Positions 24,758 through 32,232 of a stretch of 36,754 nucleotides of DNA are shown here, one piece after another. The DNA comes from Hassallia byssoidea VB512170 (GTDB lineage: Bacteria > Cyanobacteriota > Cyanobacteriia > Cyanobacteriales > Nostocaceae). Position 1 is the first letter of the stretch. Each line of letters opens with the position of its first letter. Made by a program: the position numbers and the translations under genes. The notes beneath the pieces were generated by a model that was given only the letters and a program-made list of their open reading frames with translations, did not search any database and had not been told where the DNA came from. The DNA lies in assembly GCF_000817785.2 (NCBI RefSeq), contig NZ_JTCM02000065.1:1-36754 (forward strand). Direction: 5' to 3'.

Positions 24758-26077
24758 ATGAAACTAATAATTACTCAATCTGTACTGGCGGAACTCTTAG
24801 AAACAGCCAAAAACGGCATATCCACAAAACCAATAGACCCTATACTCGGAAGCCTGTTAATCGAAGCCTCGGATTCGGGCAGACTTACCGTCATTGGTAC
24901 TGACCTGAATGTAAGTATCAAAACTACAGCGATAACTAATATTATACGCTCAGGTGTAGTTGCCTTAAACGCCAAATTACTAGTCGATACAGTTAACAAT
25001 CTAGGAAGCGGCGAACTGGATATTGAAGTAAGCGATCGCGCCTGTGTTATCAGCCACAGCACGGGAAAATGTCGCATTATAGGAGGAAATCCCGAAGATT
25101 TTCCAAGCATCCCAGAAACAGAAAACCCTACCGAAATCAGCATTCCTAGCAAGAAGCTACAAGCTGCCCTGGAAGCTTGTCTGTATTGTAGCAGCGCAGA
25201 CGAAACCAAACTCATCCTCACAGGTGTACATTTTCAGTTACAAGGAGAAAATTGGAGTTGCGCCAGCACCGACGGACACCGCCTTGCGTTTGTATCTTCC
25301 AAGCTGGAGCGAAACTACGAACCACTATCATTCACAGTCCCTAGAAGAAGCCTCACCGAGTTGGGAAAAATCTTGGCGACAACAGCCGAAAATAACAGTT
25401 GTACGCTCAAAGTTGCAAACAACACCATCCAGTTTATCTTGCCAAATGCCGAACTGACATCCAGGTTGTTAGAAGGAGAATTTCCTCGTATTAACAACCT
25501 TATACCTAGAAGCTTTGCTAACGAGCTAATTGTAGAGCGCAAGGGTATGGAAATTATTCTCAAAAGAATCAGCCATTTCGCAGAGAAAAAACACAAGATT
25601 GTCAAAATCCTGTGGGAGGTGAACGATCAACAAGCAACATTAATGACGGGTAATACTGATATTGGCGATGCGGTAGATTCTTTACTTATGAAAACCCAAA
25701 CCAGTATAGGGGAAAACATCGGTATTGGGGTAAACAGTAGCTATCTACAAGAAGCACTCAAACACATTTCAACCGATGAAATCCTATTCAGATTTAACAA
25801 ACCCCTCCAACCAGTCATCATTTCTCCTGTAGGTGGATTGCTCGACCAATTAACACTAATTATGCCCGTAGACGTGCAGGATTTCGATAAACCAGAAAAT
25901 CTTGCCACCACTTCAAAACCAGAAACTGAAACAGTAGATATTTCCGAACAAGAGGTATCTAATGAAACAACCAACATAGCAGAAACATCCCCGTCTGATA
26001 CAGCTAGCACCAGCAAGTCAAAATCCCGCAAGCGCAACAAGCAGGAAGCAAAACCAGTAGAAACAGCAGCCTTATAG
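24758..26077 (+). CDS. dnaN: DNA polymerase III beta sliding clamp with extra tail
   Basis: 439 residues. The three-fold clamp pattern is clear: N-terminal LGSLLIEASDSGRLTVIGTDLNVSI, middle ILTGVHFQLQGENWSCASTDGHRLAF, and a C-terminal PVIISPVGGLLDQLTLIMPV that ends the ring. This forms the dimeric ring that tethers polymerases and partners to DNA. Family members stop near 370-390 residues; here about 60 more follow, first acidic and Ser/Thr-rich, then basic (SKSKSRKRNKQEAKP). Such a tail is unusual because the clamp's partner-binding cleft lies near its C-terminus. As a plasmid-borne clamp it may have its own specificity, matched to the motifs in neighbouring proteins. Monocistronic between hairpins. 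Confidence 0.9.
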   Translation: MKLIITQSVLAELLETAKNGISTKPIDPILGSLLIEASDSGRLTVIGTDLNVSIKTTAITNIIRSGVVALNAKLLVDTVNNLGSGELDIEVSDRACVISHSTGKCRIIGGNPEDFPSIPETENPTEISIPSKKLQAALEACLYCSSADETKLILTGVHFQLQGENWSCASTDGHRLAFVSSKLERNYEPLSFTVPRRSLTELGKILATTAENNSCTLKVANNTIQFILPNAELTSRLLEGEFPRINNLIPRSFANELIVERKGMEIILKRISHFAEKKHKIVKILWEVNDQQATLMTGNTDIGDAVDSLLMKTQTSIGENIGIGVNSSYLQEALKHISTDEILFRFNKPLQPVIISPVGGLLDQLTLIMPVDVQDFDKPENLATTSKPETETVDISEQEVSNETTNIAETSPSDTASTSKSKSRKRNKQEAKPVETAAL

Positions 26078-26086
26078 ACCAACAAA

Positions 26087-26112
26087 TATAGCCAGCATTT
26101 TTACTGGCTATA
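26087..26112 (+). terminator. terminator between dnaN and dnaX
   Basis: TATAGCCAG pairs with CTGGCTATA (9 bp) around CATTTTTA, ten bases after the dnaN stop. Confidence 0.7.
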
Positions 26113-26147
26113 CACAAATCCATTTAGAAAATTTGATTTTCTCAAAT

Positions 26148-27437
26148 ATGTACACACCACTGCATCTCAAATATCGCCCCCAGCAACTTTCACAAATAGT
26201 TGGACAAGAACATATTGTACGCACCCTGAATAATGCGATCTTGCTCAAAAAGACTGCCCCAGCCTATGTATTTACCGGTCCCAAGGGTACGGGTAAAACG
26301 AGTACAGCGCGCATTCTCGCCAAATCTCTCAACTGTCAATCAACAGAAGAACCAACAACTGAACCCTGTGGCGAGTGCAATTCTTGTCAGACTATTTCCC
26401 ATTCCTCATCTCTCGATGTAACCGAACTTGATGCCGCCAGCCACTCTGGTGTAGATAACATCCGCGAGATAGTATCCAACCTTCAACTTAAACCAATCGA
26501 GGGTAAATACAAAATCCTAATTATAGATGAATGTCATGCCCTTTCCCACCAATCGTGGCAAGCATTACTCAAAACATTAGAACAACCACCAGTCCATGTT
26601 GTGTTCATCTTCTGTACCACCGAGGTACACAAAGTCCCAGAAACTATTACCTCCCGCTGCCAAAAGTTCGATTTTAGAAGGGTTACCCTCTCATTAGTTG
26701 TAAATTACCTAGAAAAAGTTGCCCACCAGGAAGGTATAAATATCAATCCGCTAGCATTAACAGCCGTCGCCAAAGCAAACAAGGGACACTTGCGCGACTC
26801 ACTCAAACTTTTAGACCAACTAACCTTGCTGGGAGAAGAGGAAATCACTCCCAATTGGGTATGGGAACTATCGGGTATCATCCCCGAATACGATTTAGTC
26901 ACTTTCTTTGAAAATATCACTCTTAGAGAAATTACAGGTAATTTAGGCATTCTCCAAGATTGGATTGAATGCGGCAAGCACCCAATCACTGTTCACACAA
27001 GCCTTGTCAGCTTTCTAAAAGACCTGCTTGTGTGCAAAACCAACCCCGATGGCAGAAATATTACCCAACTGGAAGAGGAAACCTGGAATTCCCTTACAAC
27101 AATCTCCAAATCGTGGAGCGTTAACCACATCCACAGTGCGATCGCACTCCTGATGGCACGTCAAAATCTCATGCGAGATGAAAACGCGCACTTGTGGATG
27201 GAAGCTACCATTATCGAGATAGTTCAAACCACAAAGAGTAGTTCCCAAACTCAACCCTGGAAGGATTGGAAAACTGCCCAAGACGCAATTAACTGGGCAA
27301 AGGAACAGTTACCCCACTTATCGCAGACACAGTTACAAGAACACTGGCAAAAGCTTACACCCATTAATGGAAAGAAAGCCTTAGTGTGGGTGGAAGTCAT
27401 TCAAAAACTGCAACAAACACAACTGCAACAAGCTTAG
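26148..27437 (+). CDS. dnaX: DNA polymerase III clamp-loader subunit gamma (dnaX, no tau domain)
   Basis: 429 residues from the ATG of MYTPLHLKYRPQ (an upstream TTG would add five residues). Walker A GPKGTGKT at 44-51; zinc module C64 ... C74-x2-C77-x2-C80; DECH at 127-130; sensor SRC at 169-171 (ITSRCQKFDFRR). This AAA+ subunit forms the ATPase motor of the loader together with delta and delta-prime, also encoded here. Length equals the gamma form; the tau C-terminal domains that bind DnaB and PolIII alpha are absent, which fits a system whose polymerase is not PolIII alpha. A hairpin follows the stop. Confidence 0.9.
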   Translation: MYTPLHLKYRPQQLSQIVGQEHIVRTLNNAILLKKTAPAYVFTGPKGTGKTSTARILAKSLNCQSTEEPTTEPCGECNSCQTISHSSSLDVTELDAASHSGVDNIREIVSNLQLKPIEGKYKILIIDECHALSHQSWQALLKTLEQPPVHVVFIFCTTEVHKVPETITSRCQKFDFRRVTLSLVVNYLEKVAHQEGININPLALTAVAKANKGHLRDSLKLLDQLTLLGEEEITPNWVWELSGIIPEYDLVTFFENITLREITGNLGILQDWIECGKHPITVHTSLVSFLKDLLVCKTNPDGRNITQLEEETWNSLTTISKSWSVNHIHSAIALLMARQNLMRDENAHLWMEATIIEIVQTTKSSSQTQPWKDWKTAQDAINWAKEQLPHLSQTQLQEHWQKLTPINGKKALVWVEVIQKLQQTQLQQA

Positions 27438-27443
27438 AATAGC

Positions 27444-27467
27444 AGCTCTCCCTTATTAGGGAGAGTT
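27444..27467 (+). terminator. terminator after dnaX
   Basis: CTCTCCC-TTATTA-GGGAGAG, extendable by A-T and G·U pairs to 27444-27467, six bases after the stop. Confidence 0.65.
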
Positions 27468-27499
27468 AGTTATTAGTTAAAATAAAACCGCAGCTATAG

Positions 27500-27539
27500 C
27501 TAACGCTTTTAATATTATACAACTTACAATTCTTTGTAA
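27500..27539 (+). promoter_or_regulatory. CTAACGCT octamer with hairpin before a small gene
   Basis: CTAACGCT (27500-27507) precedes a short stem TTACAA-TTCT-TTGTAA (27524-27539), then AATAC and the ATG at 27545. It is the third close match to the octamer-hairpin-start layout at 12612 and 15460. Confidence 0.4.
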
Positions 27540-27544
27540 AATAC

Positions 27545-27775
27545 ATGGAATATCGCAAACTATTTCAGCAACAATTAAAAACTTTGGAAGAATTAGGAGA
27601 ACAAATTGAAAATGATGCGGGAGGACAAATCGAAGAAAGTCCTAAAAATGAACATGGGATGTTTATTAACCAAGAACTAGCAAATGATACTTTCGCTGCT
27701 GTCCTAGCTGCACAAGAAATCAAAGCCATAGTCCAACGATTTCAAGCATACCTGAACAACAGCCAACAAGCATAG
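27545..27775 (+). CDS. small helical protein before the polymerase
   Basis: 76 residues, mostly helical: FQQQLKTLEELGEQIEND, and FAAVLAAQEIKAIVQRFQAYL, joined by an acidic linker. This looks like a helical hairpin or short coiled coil able to dimerise. Family unknown. It lies between dnaX and the polymerase, each side bounded by a hairpin, so it may be a small replisome accessory or regulator; that is a guess from place only. Confidence 0.5.
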   Translation: MEYRKLFQQQLKTLEELGEQIENDAGGQIEESPKNEHGMFINQELANDTFAAVLAAQEIKAIVQRFQAYLNNSQQA

Positions 27776-27780
27776 CATAA

Positions 27781-27823
27781 GTTGAAACCTCTTTTAGTTT
27801 TGACAATTAAAAGAGGTTTCAAC
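27781..27823 (+). promoter_or_regulatory. 16-bp perfect stem upstream of the polymerase gene
   Basis: GTTGAAACCTCTTTTA pairs without mismatch with TAAAAGAGGTTTCAAC around an 11-base loop, five bases after the small gene's stop and 76 bases before the polymerase ATG. The loop-side U's and lack of a trailing T-run make it ambiguous between terminator and protein-binding dyad. Confidence 0.6.
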
Positions 27824-27899
27824 AGTCAATACCCACAAGCATCGCAATATATCCTGAACGCGAAAAATATTTTATCACAATTATAAAATTCTCTAATTA

Positions 27900-29714
27900 A
27901 TGAGTTATAACCACAGGGATTTTGTCAAAAAGTCTAGGGGTATAATCATTGTCGATGAAGACAAACTAGACATCTATTGGAAAGACCCCACTCCAATTAA
28001 ACCCTGGCAACCGCAAGTACAACTCAAGCCATACCAGGAACTTTCACAGTTATTTGTCGATATTGAAACAGCAGGTATAGACCCAATTGAAAATCGCATT
28101 TATGCCATCGGGTGTATGGATGAAATGGGATATCCTACTGTTTTTATGAATATTTCAGAAGCACAAACTATCACAGACTTTTTCAATCACCTAAAGAAGA
28201 AAAATCCAGATGTAATTTTCACCTACAACGGGATGGAATTTGACATTCCATTCATTATCACTAGATCCAACCTGCATGGCATAAAACACCCATTTAAAAT
28301 TGCATCCAAACCTCGGGCTATCCGAACTGCCAAGGTACGCGGCGAACCGCTAAAAATTCGGGAGGTATTTGTCAAAAATAGCCAGCACGTAGACGTTTAT
28401 ATCTGCGTTCTCAGGTGGGATTTTGTCACCAAAAAGCTAACCAACGGAAGGTCGCTCAAAAAGGTTGTGTTGGACATGGGACTGCGCCAAAACACCAGAC
28501 TGGTTCTTTCCTATGAGGAAATTTTAGCTTGTTGGAAAGATGGTCTAAACAGTAGGGGGTGGAAACGTTTAAAAGAGTATCTTATCTACGACCTCGAAGA
28601 CACCCAGTTAATTGCTAACAGGCTCGTACCCTCATACTATTATGAAGCGCCGATCGTACCGGGAATGAACCTCCAACAGTTAGCACTAGCTGGTAATGGT
28701 ACCAAGTGGGAGCGAATATTTGAGCATCACTACCAAGGGATAAAACCAAAACCCGATCGCAAGTACAAGTTCCAGGGAGGCATGGCTTACTCTATCCCTG
28801 GACTGTATAGAAAGGTCGGATACGCAGATATTAGCTCAATGCACCCTTGGGCAATGCTAGACAAGGGTATTTGCTCAATTAAAGATACAAAACGTATCGG
28901 GCTAAGTATCCTGCAATATTTGGTGAATGAAAAATCTAGACTGGAACAACTTGCATCTACTGGAAATATTGCTGCCAAGGAGAAGAGAGAATCTGTCAAA
29001 GTTCTAGCTAACTCCGAGTTTGGCTTCTTCGGCACATCTGAACTCGCCTTCAACGATATGGAGGCTGCGGCTTTGGTGACAGCCTACAGCAGAAGGGTAC
29101 TCAAACTCATGATTGAAATTATCACTTATGAAGGGGGTACTCCCGTGGAAGTTGACACTGACGGGGTATTTTTCACCCACCCCAACCCAGAAGAGATACA
29201 TAGTTTGCTTCAATCTCAACTGCCTGAAGGGATAACCGTCAAACTAGAGTTTATCGCTTCGGCGATGTTTATCCCGGAAAGAGGAACCAAAAACTACCTT
29301 TTATGGCTTCCGGATGGGAAAATCATTACCAAGGGGAACTGGCGCAATCGCGATCGCTCGCAACTAGAGAAAGAGTTTTCCATTCAGTATTTAACTCTCC
29401 TAATCCAAGATATATCAGCAGCAGAAGAGTATTACGCCCACATTTCATCCCATATTTCATCAAGGGAATATCCAAAAGAAAACTTGTGCATTACTCGTAG
29501 AATTAAAGAGGGTGAAAAAGAACTTCTCAAACTCGGAAAACCCGGAGATGTAGTGACTTATTATTACAGCATTCTGGGTGTAACAGACATCAACAGTTTA
29601 CAAAAGTATTCATCACAGTATTACATCAAATTACTCGCCCAAAAACGAGTAGAAATCCTGCAAATTGCAAACCCTCAAATGCTAAACAGTGCTAAACAAT
29701 TGACTCTTTTCTGA
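27900..29714 (+). CDS. compact family B DNA polymerase with proofreading exonuclease and C-terminal clamp motif
   Basis: 604 residues. Exonuclease: Exo I FVDIETAG (D54, E56), Exo II YNGMEFDIPF (N110, D115), Exo III YDLED (Y230, D234). Polymerase: motif A YADISSMHPWAM (D310), motif B KVLANSEFGFFG (K367, N371), motif C EVDTDGVFF (D419, D421), then GTKNYLLW as the KxY element. All catalytic residues expected for both activities are present, so it should be an active, proofreading replicase. It is short for the family (typically 750 or more), with a reduced N-terminal domain and thumb, and has no obvious protein-priming TPR insertions, so it probably extends ordinary primers. It ends QLTLF (600-604), a consensus clamp-binding peptide. 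It starts a run polymerase, unknown gene, holA, holB with 2- to 4-base junctions. Confidence 0.9.
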   Translation: MSYNHRDFVKKSRGIIIVDEDKLDIYWKDPTPIKPWQPQVQLKPYQELSQLFVDIETAGIDPIENRIYAIGCMDEMGYPTVFMNISEAQTITDFFNHLKKKNPDVIFTYNGMEFDIPFIITRSNLHGIKHPFKIASKPRAIRTAKVRGEPLKIREVFVKNSQHVDVYICVLRWDFVTKKLTNGRSLKKVVLDMGLRQNTRLVLSYEEILACWKDGLNSRGWKRLKEYLIYDLEDTQLIANRLVPSYYYEAPIVPGMNLQQLALAGNGTKWERIFEHHYQGIKPKPDRKYKFQGGMAYSIPGLYRKVGYADISSMHPWAMLDKGICSIKDTKRIGLSILQYLVNEKSRLEQLASTGNIAAKEKRESVKVLANSEFGFFGTSELAFNDMEAAALVTAYSRRVLKLMIEIITYEGGTPVEVDTDGVFFTHPNPEEIHSLLQSQLPEGITVKLEFIASAMFIPERGTKNYLLWLPDGKIITKGNWRNRDRSQLEKEFSIQYLTLLIQDISAAEEYYAHISSHISSREYPKENLCITRRIKEGEKELLKLGKPGDVVTYYYSILGVTDINSLQKYSSQYYIKLLAQKRVEILQIANPQMLNSAKQLTLF

Positions 29715-29716
29715 CA

Positions 29717-30502
29717 ATGGCTAAAAAATTATCACTGCTCAACAAAAATCAACGCAAGTGGTTAAATAACTTCCTTGAAGGAAAGCCCTACGCCAGATTA
29801 ACCAATGTCTATGACTCATTAGACGGCGACCGAGTTGTTGAAATTGTATGGTGGGAACATAGTATACCTACAGTTATTGACAGTCATACACTCATTCAAG
29901 GAAGTATATCTTACAAGGTAAGAATCAAACTCCGAAAGTTTGGCGACCCCAGACAAACAGCCAATTTCTCCTACGAGATTATCCCAGCCCAAAAACAAAC
30001 CTTACCCTACCGACTCAAAGAACAGCTATCACTTGAACTTCCACAAAGCTACTTAATACCCACTCCCAAAAACCCTGTAGTTGTCAAATCTAGGAAGACT
30101 AAACAGAAAATATTAGTCGCCGGTATAACCCAACAAACCCTACCTCTTGAGGGTATAACTGCCCAACTAAACGAGATAAATCTTAAAGATGGTGGTGTAC
30201 CCCTATCCGAACAGGAACTACTTCTAGAAACCACACCGCACATTGATTTAGATACTGGCACTCGATACAAACTTCCCAGTGCCATTATCAAAATTCTCAA
30301 CGATAAAAAAGCAAATTTTCGGGAGTGGGAATCAGCCATCTCGCTATATCAGGTAGCTGGTTCATCTGCGTTGTTGCAATATCTAAACGAGTTAGACGGC
30401 TGGCGCAAATACCACGGTACTCAGCAAGTTATAAATTCAGTTCAAGATGTCAACCAAAGTAAAGTTGATATACAATCGGTTGGCAACAAGGGAATCCTAT
30501 AA
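29717..30502 (+). CDS. unknown protein between polymerase and delta
   Basis: 261 residues, two bases after the polymerase stop, so surely co-translated. The N-terminal 90 residues look like a beta-rich domain (NVYDSLDGDRVVEIVWWEH, ISYKVRIKLRKF). A QLSLEL at 103-108, after a basic segment, resembles the hexapeptide clamp motif (as in Hda QLSLPL). A Lys-rich linker and a helical C-terminal domain (LPSAIIKILNDKKANFREWESAISLYQ) follow. I do not recognise the family; a polymerase accessory role is likely from position. Confidence 0.6.
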   Translation: MAKKLSLLNKNQRKWLNNFLEGKPYARLTNVYDSLDGDRVVEIVWWEHSIPTVIDSHTLIQGSISYKVRIKLRKFGDPRQTANFSYEIIPAQKQTLPYRLKEQLSLELPQSYLIPTPKNPVVVKSRKTKQKILVAGITQQTLPLEGITAQLNEINLKDGGVPLSEQELLLETTPHIDLDTGTRYKLPSAIIKILNDKKANFREWESAISLYQVAGSSALLQYLNELDGWRKYHGTQQVINSVQDVNQSKVDIQSVGNKGIL

Positions 30503-30552
30503 TTCGAGTTGATAACAAAGCAGCAGCAATACCCCAGGCGATAACAGAGGTA

Positions 30553-31350
30553 ATGACAGTTCCCTTGGGGGCAGGTGGAAAGATTGTCCACATTAGAGAT
30601 GGGACAATATTCAATAAATGTTCGGATGAAATAATTTCCTCACTCTTAAAAAATCTTGACAAAGTACCTACTCCAAACCTACTGTTAATTACCTCACTTT
30701 GGAAACCTGATAGTAGAAGCAAAGTCGTCAAAGCACTACTCAAACACGCCGAAGTTGAAGAATTTCCTCTCATTCCGAGTTGGGATAAACAAGGAATAGA
30801 AAAACTAATTCAAGCAGCAGTAAAAACCCATTCCTTAGAGCTTGTCCCCGCCGCCACTACCTATCTAGTGGAGGCAATTGGAAACAATACTGCACGGCTC
30901 GATAGCGAATTAACCAAACTTGCTATCTACGCTCAGGGGGAAAAATTGGAGTTAGGAGATGTTCAGTCACTTATAAGCAACAACAATATCAGTTGTACCG
31001 AACTCGCCCACGCCATTAAAAATAGTAGAGCCGATACAGCAGGGCAAATACTCCACCGCCTACTAGTTGAGGACGAACACCCTCTTAAAATAGTCGCCAC
31101 CCTCATAAGTTACTTCCGCACTTGGTTAATTACGAAAGCTGGGGTAGAAGAAAAACTGCCCGACAATAAAATCTCAACACTCGCCGAACTCAGCAACCCC
31201 AAAAGGCTGTACTTCCTCAAAAAAGAAGTCGAAGCTGTAAGCGTCGTTAAACTCAAACAAATACTCGTAGCACTAATCCAACTTGAAGGTGAACTCAAGT
31301 CTGGCATTGACAACTTCACCCCCACCATCATCAAAATCTGCACCCTATGA
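30553..31350 (+). CDS. holA: DNA polymerase III clamp-loader subunit delta, short at the N-terminus
   Basis: 265 residues from the ATG at 30553: MTVPLGAGGKIVHIRDG, then WDKQGIEKLIQAAVKTHSLEL, LVEAIGNNTARLDSELTKLA and NISCTELAHAIKNS ... LKIVATLISYFRTWL follow the delta-subunit pattern through to the collar domain. Delta opens the clamp ring with its first domain. The usual N-terminal 50-60 residues are missing. The frame is open upstream to 30469 and the codons just before the ATG still read like delta (DNKAAAIPQAITEV), so translation may begin earlier at a rare start such as ATT (30502) or by coupling to the preceding stop. It overlaps holB by 4 bases. Confidence 0.75.
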   Translation: MTVPLGAGGKIVHIRDGTIFNKCSDEIISSLLKNLDKVPTPNLLLITSLWKPDSRSKVVKALLKHAEVEEFPLIPSWDKQGIEKLIQAAVKTHSLELVPAATTYLVEAIGNNTARLDSELTKLAIYAQGEKLELGDVQSLISNNNISCTELAHAIKNSRADTAGQILHRLLVEDEHPLKIVATLISYFRTWLITKAGVEEKLPDNKISTLAELSNPKRLYFLKKEVEAVSVVKLKQILVALIQLEGELKSGIDNFTPTIIKICTL

Positions 31351-32159
31351 ACAACCTCTTTAACGAGATAGTCGGGCAGCATACCGCAAAACTAATCTTA
31401 AATAATGCGATTGCCCAAAATCAAATTTCAAGCGCCTACCTATTTACCAGCACCGTCGAAGGGGTAGGTAAAACCAAAACTGCCCGACTATTTGCTGACT
31501 ACATCTGTAGCACCACAGATATGCTGGAAGTGCGTCCGCAAGAAGACAATTCTACTATCGGAGTAGAACAAATACGGGAAACGATCGCCTTCCTTTCAAC
31601 CTCTCCCATTGAAGGCGATCGCAAAATAGTAATTATCCACGACTGCGACAGGATCACGCTAAACGCCGCCAACGCCTTACTTAAAATCTTAGAGACACCA
31701 GGAAAAGGAATATTTATCCTCATTACATCCCAAGCCCAGAATATACTGCCTACCATAAAAAGTAGGTGTCAAATAATTCCATTTGCTCAACTACCTATTG
31801 ATGAACTAAAAACTATTCTGGAAAACCATAAAATCTACCTCCATCAAGACATACTCGAACTTTGTTTAGGCAGTCCTGGTCGTGCGATCGCATTCCACAG
31901 TCTGTTAAATTCCATACCAGAAAGCATACTCGACCAACTGCAAGTACCTCCCAAAAATGTAATTACAGCCCTAGAAGTGAGTAATTGGACAAGTAAACAG
32001 GATAAATCAACTCAAGCTTTATTACTCACCTACTTAGAGACAAGATGGTGGGAAAAGACTAAAAAGACGGGATTGCTCGCTTTCTTTACGACAGCAAGAG
32101 AACAATTTCAATGTCACGTATCACCTAGAAACGTATGGGATAACCTACTCTTGCGCTAA
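31347..32159 (+). CDS. holB: DNA polymerase III clamp-loader subunit delta-prime
   Basis: 270 residues, ATG overlapping the holA stop. NNLFNEIVGQHTAKLILNNAI and AYLFTSTVEGVGKTKTARLFA are typical; SRC at 139-141 supplies the arginine finger to gamma. Helices after 150 match the collar region. Unlike E. coli delta-prime, the P-loop keeps GKT, but the Walker B strand reads VIIHDCDR without the catalytic Glu, so ATP binding without hydrolysis is possible. It completes the loader (gamma, delta, delta-prime). A terminator follows. Confidence 0.85.
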   Translation: MNNLFNEIVGQHTAKLILNNAIAQNQISSAYLFTSTVEGVGKTKTARLFADYICSTTDMLEVRPQEDNSTIGVEQIRETIAFLSTSPIEGDRKIVIIHDCDRITLNAANALLKILETPGKGIFILITSQAQNILPTIKSRCQIIPFAQLPIDELKTILENHKIYLHQDILELCLGSPGRAIAFHSLLNSIPESILDQLQVPPKNVITALEVSNWTSKQDKSTQALLLTYLETRWWEKTKKTGLLAFFTTAREQFQCHVSPRNVWDNLLLR

Positions 32160-32182
32160 AAAAATCCCCAAAAGATGAAGGC

Positions 32183-32214
32183 AGCCGCCAGCTAGTAATA
32201 ATTAGCTGACGGCT
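32183..32214 (+). terminator. terminator after holB
   Basis: AGCCGCCAGCTA pairs with TAGCTGACGGCT (12 positions, one mismatch) around GTAATAAT, followed by TTTTTAT that runs into the next leader. Confidence 0.8.
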
Positions 32215-32222
32215 TTTTATAT

Positions 32223-32227
32223 GGAGG
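32223..32227 (+). promoter_or_regulatory. strong Shine-Dalgarno fixing the start at 32233
   Basis: GGAGG lies 5 bases before the ATG at 32233. It overlaps an in-frame ATG at 32221 that would otherwise be taken as the start. Confidence 0.7.
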
Positions 32228-32232
32228 TTAAA

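Noticed and set aside
25840-25870. QLTLIMPV in DnaN as a self clamp motif
   Set aside because: It is the conserved last strand of the clamp fold.
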